64,000 nt of DNA, from positions 1,054,001-1,118,000 of the forward strand of contig OY730169.1 in the NCBI GenBank assembly GCA_963422465.1, read 5' to 3'. Shown piece by piece: positions 58,068-64,000 of the stretch. Position numbers and translations under genes: made by a program. Position 1 is the stretch's first letter, and every line of letters starts with the position of its first letter. Source of the stretch: Lichina pygmaea (taxonomy: Eukaryota; Ascomycota; Lichinomycetes; Lichinales; Lichinaceae). The notes under the pieces are model-generated. The model was not told the DNA's origin. It worked only from the letters and a program-made list of their open reading frames with translations, and did not search any database.

Positions 58068-60607
58068 ATTTCTGATATCAATAGCAGTGGGTAACAGTTT
58101 TTCACTGTGATCGCATTTAGCCGCTGATAATCAACACACAGTCGAAGTTTGCCATCTTTCTTTGGCACAAACAATATTGGGTATCCAGCCAGTGATGTTG
58201 AAGGTCTTATGAACTCTTTCACTAGGTTCTTGTCCAGGTAGTCTCTCAGGGCCTCAAGCTCTTTTGCTGACAGAGTGTAGATAGGGCTGTGTGTGGGTTT
58301 TTTTTTCTGTCTTCCAGTGGAATCTTGTGGTCCCACTCTTGATGTTCTGGTAGCGTCACAATCACTGTTTCTTCAAACATCTCCTGGTATTCTTTATACT
58401 CACTTGGCAACTGTGGTGCCTGAGTCTTGCCCACAGTGTCTTGCGTGGTGCAAAGTTGTTGTGTTCGGGGTTTCATCCAGGCCACACAGACCTCTCTGCA
58501 CTGGTGGTGTTTCTTCCACTGTGTCAGTGAGATTTCTTTGATTGTCACTCCTGGTTCTGACTTGACCAGTGTCTTATCCGGAAAGACTAGTTGCCTTCTT
58601 TTCCAGTCAATCCTTGGGTTTTGTTTTTCCAACCACAGAAGTCCCAATATAACTTTGTGTGGTATCTGGACCAAGTCAAATTTCTCTGTTCTGATTGTTG
58701 TGCCATGGACACTCAGTCTCAGACTCTTGGTCTCCTTCATCACTTGTCCTTCGTCTTTGGAGAGTGGTGTTCTGTCCACTACTGTCAACTGGTAAGAGTC
58801 TTTCTTGCCTTGGACTGGAACCTTGTTTCTTCTGGCAAAGCTTTCTGACATAAAGTTGCCAGTCACACCAGAGTTGATCATGGCCTTAGCCAACCACCCA
58901 TTGACTCTGATCTTGATGTGAAAGTGCAGGCTGCAGGCTGTCACATCAAGGCTTGGCTTGACTCCTTCCTCCCGGGGTGTTGTCTTGCCTGCTCTTCCGA
59001 CCCCAGTTTTGAAGAGTGCTGCTAGTTTTTTAAGCTGCCTAGGCCCTGGGCCTGATGCTTTACTGTGTGTTGTTTGTATCATGTGGTGAGGCATTGTTCC
59101 CACAGGTCTTGGTTGCAATCATCTTGTTCAGAGTTGACTCTTTGGATGTGCATATTCCATCGTGCTTCCACCTCAGACCCTGGGAACCACATCTTCTTTC
59201 TTTTCTCTAGAAGGTGTTCCTTGCAGTGGTTGTCTTCGCACACCTTCCAATAAGGTTGTCTGCAGGCTGCTGTTGTAGCCTGGTGTAGGTCCACTTGTGT
59301 GGTGATGTCTCTGACCTGTGTGACGCTGAGGGTATTGTCAACCTATTGTGACACTTGCGTCTCCCCTATTTCTGATAGGGTTGTGTCCTGTTGTTGAAGG
59401 ACAGGTTTGTCAGGGACTGGTGGTGGCTGGGCTTTCTTGTTGTCAACCTGTTCCTCCATGTAGCCAGTTGTGTCAAACTCAGAGATCAGGTTGTCCTCCC
59501 AGTGGATTCTGTTGACCTTCCTTCAGACCTTGTCAAGGCAGTCCAAGGTTTCTTAGAGCATGGTCTCAAGTTTTTCAGTGTATTGTCAGAGGTTGTCCTC
59601 TTCTCTGAGGAGTGCTGCCTCAGGGTGATTGTGGGGCAGTGTGCCTTGGGGAGCCCTCTGGGGCTCCTCCATCTCTCTGCCTTTCCAGGCGCTTGTGGCA
59701 TTCAACTGCTTCCCTTTGCCCTTGTTGTTCTTCTTCTTGCTCCTGCAGTTCACTGCAAGGTGGCCCACTTTCTGACAGTTGTAACACTTCCATGTCTCCT
59801 TCTTTTGTGGTTCTGTTGCATCAATTTCCATGGGTACCAAGCTGTAGTTGTCTTTGGCAGGTGTTGGTTTTTTCTTCACCCATGGTTTTGTCTGCTTGCC
59901 TCACTTCTCAAGCTCTCTCTCAAACTGTCAGTCATTGATACAAGCTGCAGTCTTGATTATTTTGTAGAGCTTGGTTGGTCAGTCTCCTCACGTGATATTA
60001 TCCTTGACTTGTTCCTTGAAGCCTTGGTAGAACAGCGCTGTTAGTGCACTGTCTCCTCACTGAGTCCTCACTGCTAGTTGTTGGAACTTCACTGTGAACT
60101 CCGATGCTGATCCTGTTTGCCGCTGTGCTTGGAGCTTTCGTTCTGTGTCCTTTTCCTTGTCAAGAATCCCAAACATCTTCCTCATGGCTGTCTTAAAGGT
60201 CTTCAAGCTTCCTATGACCTGTCAGGTATTGTCTTCTTGCTTCTTGGGGTCTGCCTGATTGTCTAGGTAATCTCTTAAGTAGATGTTGAACCAAGCGAAG
60301 GCTGGTTCTTCCAGGTAGGAGGCTGTGAATAGCACCTTCTCCTGGTCTGTCAGGAACTGGGCTGTGTTGAACCTATAGTAAAGCTCCAGTTGTGAGAAGA
60401 ACAACTCCAGTCCTCCCCTGGATCTATCATACCTCTTCGGGGCACCTACCTTCAAGGGCTTCAGGGGTAGGTTAACAATAGGTGCCGCCTGGACAGCCTG
60501 GGCCTGAGCTGCCTGAGCAGCTTGGGCTTGAGCTGCCTGGGAAGGGGTAGGGCTTTGTGGATCCACTATCGTATCAAGTCAGTGTCCTGTATGTTAGAGG
60601 CTGAAAC
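58068..60607 (-). mobile_element. Gypsy D, 5' internal part: gag, protease, start of RT (fossil)
   Basis: Gag at 60,566-60,222 begins with a Gln/Ala-rich stretch and continues with a Gypsy-type capsid-like segment (RYDRSRGGLELFFSQLELYY). A CCHC knuckle (CYNCQKVGHLAVNC) lies in 59,879-59,586. A retropepsin-like region lies in 59,118-58,246, followed by the first RT motifs (VPKKDGKLRLCVDYQRLNAI) in 58,336-58,070. The 5' LTR follows on the right. The element is broken. Confidence 0.85.
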
Positions 60608-61066
60608 TGTTAAAGGCTGGGCTGGGTTCACACAGAAGCCAGTACAGTCTGTTGCTTTGCAGGGTGGATTCTAGACAGGGACTTGGTAGAGGAATAGACA
60701 GATAAGAAGCTTTCTCTGTACTATTGTCTCAGTACGATGTGTGCATGTGTGTTCAGCCTGGAGAGCTAATCCCTCTGGGCCCTTTGGGGAGTTTTTATAC
60801 AGATGCCCTGAGGGGGGGGGTCTCCTCAAGGGGTATCATCCTTTTGCGTGGACGAGCTCCTCACTTAGGGACTGCTTGTCCACCAGACAAGCTCCTCGCT
60901 TAGGGACTGCTCATCCACCAGACAAGCTCCTTGCTTAGCTCCTGCTTGTCCACCAGACAAGCTCCTCGCTTAGCTCTTGCTTGTCCACCGGATCAGTCAG
61001 ATGTTGTTCTGTATGACTAACACTCCTTCCTCGCTTACCTGGGCTGTTCCGGCCTAGGCCTTAACA
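60608..61066 (-). repeat. 5' LTR of Gypsy family D
   Basis: A 459-bp LTR (plus strand TGTTAAAGGCTGG...GGCCTTAACA), 35 bp longer than its partner at 37,596-38,019. It has four 35-bp tandem units (60,851-60,990) against three. Its right end abuts a truncated G1 LTR. Confidence 0.88.
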
Positions 61067-63087
61067 ACTATATAGTCTGGTGATAGTTCTCTTATAGAAC
61101 AATTGTCTTCAACTTATGTTGTGATCCAGACAACTAGATCTACTTTAATACAATCCTTTTATACAAAGCTATTGATCAGGTGTCACCACCACCATGTTCC
61201 ACCAAACCCCTTCACACTCCTTGATACTCCTCTCCTGCGAGAACCAACCCACCTTCCACATCTCACCCTTAATCCTATACTTGGTTAGGACAGCACAGTA
61301 CAGACTGCAACACTTTGAAGACCCTCAAGGATGAGTACCTCAGGAGCAACCAACCCCAACTTCCCAGATAGAAAGATTAGTGTTGCCAAGCCAGACCTGT
61401 TCTACAGCGAAAGGAACAAGGTTGACAACTGGCTCATGCAACTTCAAGTCTACTTTCAATTCCAACCAGAGACAAGGCTGCCTAAAGAAAAGTGGCCACT
61501 CTTTGCAACCACTTACATGAGAGGTAATGCCCACTGATGGATTAAGCCTTATGTCAACAAACACCTCTCAGGAAACAGAGATCACGACAGTATATCAGAA
61601 TAGATGACAAAATAGACATGATTCAAGGACAAGATCAAAAGGATTCTTGGACTATCTAACAAAGACAAAGTAGCTATACAAATGATCCAGCACATCAAGC
61701 AACAACACTCAGCCGCAGAGTATACCACACAGTTCAAACAATACTCAGTACTGACTGACTGGGATGACAACACCCTGATGGTTATGTACTGATGTGGACT
61801 CAAGGAAAACATGAAGGACAAGATCAGCTTTGATGGATAAGCAGTCAACACACTGGACAAGCTCATCACACAAGCAATCAACATCAACAACAAGTTATTC
61901 AAGCAAGTGATGGAGAAGTGCCACGACAGAGGATACAGCCACCCTGCATGGCATGTGAGCAACCACTACAAGCTGCCTAACAAGGTATCACCACATGATC
62001 CATATAGCTATGCACCCATGGAACTGGATGCAGTCCACCACAGAGGAAGGTTCATGAAGAGAAGGAACAACAGAAAGAGGAAAGCACTGAAGTGCTATAC
62101 CTGTGGTAAGCTAGGCCACATAGTGAAAGACTGTTGTTCAAAGAACAAGGTGCACTGACAGCAACTTAATACACTTGATAGAGACTGGAACATCATCAAG
62201 CCAGAGGACTCACCAGGAGAGGCCCAGCTATCCCTCGAACAATAGGATGATTACAATCAAACACTTGAAGCAGTCTACCAACTGGCAACATCAGGAGGTA
62301 AGGATCTACCAGAACAGACAGGTCAGGACAAGGAACAGGAGCCCTTAACCACCTCTGATAGGGACTGAGACAAACCCATGTCTATCAAAGAAGAAATACC
62401 ACAAGGAAGCTATGCTTACAGCATGGACCCACAAAACTTACAGCACAGTGAACTACAGTGGAGGTTCTGCACAAAACACTACTACACCTACCATGAACAA
62501 CTACAAAGGTACGGAGGACATTCACCCTACCACACCACCTGCCACCAGCATTGGGTCAATTGCAAGAAGGATGTGTGTGAGATCCAGCTTTGGGACAAAC
62601 GCAAACACACCACATTCCCCGGGCACACACATGATTGGCACGAACACCTTATGTTCCTACAGTAAGGCAACAACAACAACTGCTACATCAACAATTGGCA
62701 GTACTGCCTCAAACCCAGATGTGACAAGCATCAGCAAGACAAATTCATGAACAGATTCCTCAGGACTGATGGGAATGGCTGGACCTATTGCCCAGTCAGT
62801 GGAAAAACACTTCAATCAGGAAAAGACTGAACTCCCTTGTCAAGGGGTGACATCAGGAGCTCAACCACATGACTCCTAGCAACACAAAGCACCTGTGATT
62901 GCCTGTGTCACTACACGCCAACACGCCAGTACAGACATACACACTTGTTGATTCTGGAGCCAGCGGAAACTACATTTCAAGACAACTCTACAACACTCTT
63001 GGCACTGGAAAGAAACACAAGCAGTAGCCCTACCAGCTCACAATAGCAAATAGACAGACAGAGCTAGTCTGCCATAAGACACAGCCA
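61067..63087 (+). mobile_element. Ty3/Gypsy family G1, copy c (fossil, cut by LINE 4)
   Basis: Plus strand. It holds the right part of the 5' LTR (61,067-61,312), truncated where it meets Gypsy D; gag from the ATG at 61,331 (MSTSGATNPNFPDRKISVAK); a CCHC knuckle region in 61,907-62,158 (CYTCGKLGHIVKDC); and a retropepsin-like region about 62,930-63,087. There LINE 4 is inserted; the uninterrupted counterpart is at about 1,515 in copy a. Broken several times. Confidence 0.87.
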
Positions 63088-64000
63088 CTCTTCCCAGAAC
63101 CACGTTCTTCAAGGACCATCATTTTTGACAAACACCACAATTTGTCATATGTTCTGGAAAACAGCCGAGTTCCTCTCTGAAACCACCCAAACCTTAAGGT
63201 GAAAACCCATCACCTTTGAGAATCACACCTGTTTGTCAAAGGTTGTGATCTTGAATCCACGATCTTCTTCTTCAACAACCAGCAATCTACCCACAACCAG
63301 AGAGAGAGTCTCAGGATAAGAGGAATGGTTAGAGTCTGACTGACTCTGGAGCTAGCAGAGTCTTTGGCTCAAGGAAAGTCTAGATAGGGGGTCTGGTCCC
63401 TAGTCTAGGTTAATACTTCTAGCTTTGCCCAGAGCTTAGTTGGAAAAAGCTGCCCAGGAAAGTCTAGTCTTGGGGATTGGTCCCAGGACTAGATTATTAC
63501 TGCTGGGAAACCAGGTGACTCTTCTTTCTGGCAGTACTCTGCAGACAGGAAACACCCAACCAGTGCCAAACAATCTCTAACATGGCTCCCAAGAAGAAAA
63601 AACCCACCTTTTCAGAAAGTAACACCAGAGCTACACCAGCTATACTCTCCCAACCAGCTCCCAGTCTGGCTAGCACCCAGTCCAGCTCTCCTACCCCCCA
63701 ACCAGCTCCCCAGAGTGACTACAAACTAGTAGACTCCTGGATCAAAACTCAACCAGTCCCAGAATCCATTCTGAAAAGCTGGGAAAATATCAAAAAGAAC
63801 TCCTTCCCTACAGAAGCCCAGTCTAGCTCCACTGGCCTCACCAACAGAATCTTCCAGGAGCTGGAGAATATCAACAAGCGGCTGGACAAACAAGAAGCCA
63901 AGCCATCATATACCCAGGCTGTCCAAAAATCTATTCCAGCACAAATCCCTCTACCTGCAAGAATTCTCAAAGAAGTTCTTGTACATCCTGGTATCCAGCC
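63088..64000 (+). mobile_element. LINE 4 (Tad-like), 5' end, continues past the window
   Basis: Starts CTCTTCCCAG, as LINE 1 does, with a 494-bp 5' UTR of the same length as in LINE 1. It is inserted into the protease region of Gypsy G1 copy c. It looks less decayed than LINE 1: the ORF1 start and early codons are intact. Confidence 0.87.
63582..64000 (+). CDS. LINE 4 ORF1, N-terminal part (runs off the window)
   Basis: 139 open codons from the ATG at 63,582: MAPKKKKPTFSESNTRATPA, with a basic, nuclear-signal-like start, then Ser/Pro/Gln-rich sequence, and a possible short coiled coil near residues 89-103 (RIFQELENINKRLDKQ). The zinc knuckles seen in LINE 1 ORF1 would lie beyond the window. 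LINE 1 has ATA at the start codon and a stop soon after; this copy has neither. Confidence 0.8.
   Translation, partial: MAPKKKKPTFSESNTRATPAILSQPAPSLASTQSSSPTPQPAPQSDYKLVDSWIKTQPVPESILKSWENIKKNSFPTEAQSSSTGLTNRIFQELENINKRLDKQEAKPSYTQAVQKSIPAQIPLPARILKEVLVHPGIQ

Larger units (their letters stand above)
37596..61066 (-). mobile_element. Ty3/Gypsy chromovirus family D (fossil, split by nested insertions)
   Basis: A minus-strand element with its 5' LTR at 60,608-61,066 and 3' LTR at 37,596-38,019. The 5' part (58,068-60,607) holds gag (about 60,566-59,600, with a CCHC knuckle near 59,810-59,760), a retropepsin-like region (near 58,900-58,850) and the start of reverse transcriptase (58,336 to about 58,070). 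The 3' part (38,020 to about 39,435) holds the integrase C-terminal half (39,385-39,149), a chromodomain (about 38,790-38,620) and an opposite-strand ORF region. Most of RT, RNase H and the integrase N-terminus are missing. Between the halves lie LINE 1, the Gypsy E tandem with two SINEs, LINE 2, a LINE fragment and LINE 3. The outer flanks show no matching target duplication, so the two ends may come from rearranged copies. Broken many times. Confidence 0.75.

Noticed and set aside
37591-61071. Target duplication for Gypsy D as one element
   Set aside because: The five bases outside the two LTRs (CTAGG and ACTAT) do not match, so simple insertion of one element is not supported.

Overview
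The window reads as nuclear DNA of a filamentous ascomycete (Pezizomycotina). Host genes have short GT-AG introns (52-145 bp). One gene is a LaeA-type methyltransferase, a family of filamentous fungi. The repeats are chromodomain Ty3/Gypsy elements and Tad-like LINEs whose copies differ mostly by C/T and G/A changes, as repeat-induced point mutation (RIP) would leave. I cannot name the genus.

Layout: 1-14.1 kb is AT-richer repeat DNA. It holds unclassified repeat X, a 5'-truncated Gypsy copy (family G1, copy a), and a 7.7 kb block of two G1 elements in head-to-tail order sharing an LTR. That block lies in a LINE tail and has a perfect 5-bp target duplication. 14.2-35.5 kb is a GC-richer host island: VPS28 (-), NOC2 (+), TFIIA large subunit (-), CDC20 (-), a kelch/BTB protein (+), a small LINE relic, about 5.9 kb with no supported gene, then laeA (+). 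36.5-64 kb is a nest of transposons: a second copy of X, then Gypsy family D (outer LTRs at 37.6 and 60.6 kb) interrupted by LINE 1, a tandem of Gypsy family E carrying two SINE insertions, LINE 2, a chimeric LINE fragment and LINE 3. A third G1 copy follows, interrupted by LINE 4, which leaves the window.

The host genes are housekeeping (ESCRT-I sorting, 60S assembly, basal transcription, the anaphase activator) plus two likely regulators. They form no operon-like pathway. Exon models were built by hand; each gives an open frame with a length divisible by three.

The most interesting signals are: (1) a small reading frame on the strand opposite to pol, between the chromodomain and the 3' LTR, present in two different Gypsy families with one shared Cys/His pattern followed by a coiled-coil-like stretch; (2) a tRNA-derived SINE with 13-bp target duplications whose 3' end matches the tail of the resident LINEs, pointing to a LINE/SINE partnership; (3) two cases of Gypsy elements in tandem sharing one LTR; (4) LINE ORF1/ORF2 stop-start overlaps of two types (TAATG and ATGA). 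All LTR elements here are broken fossils.
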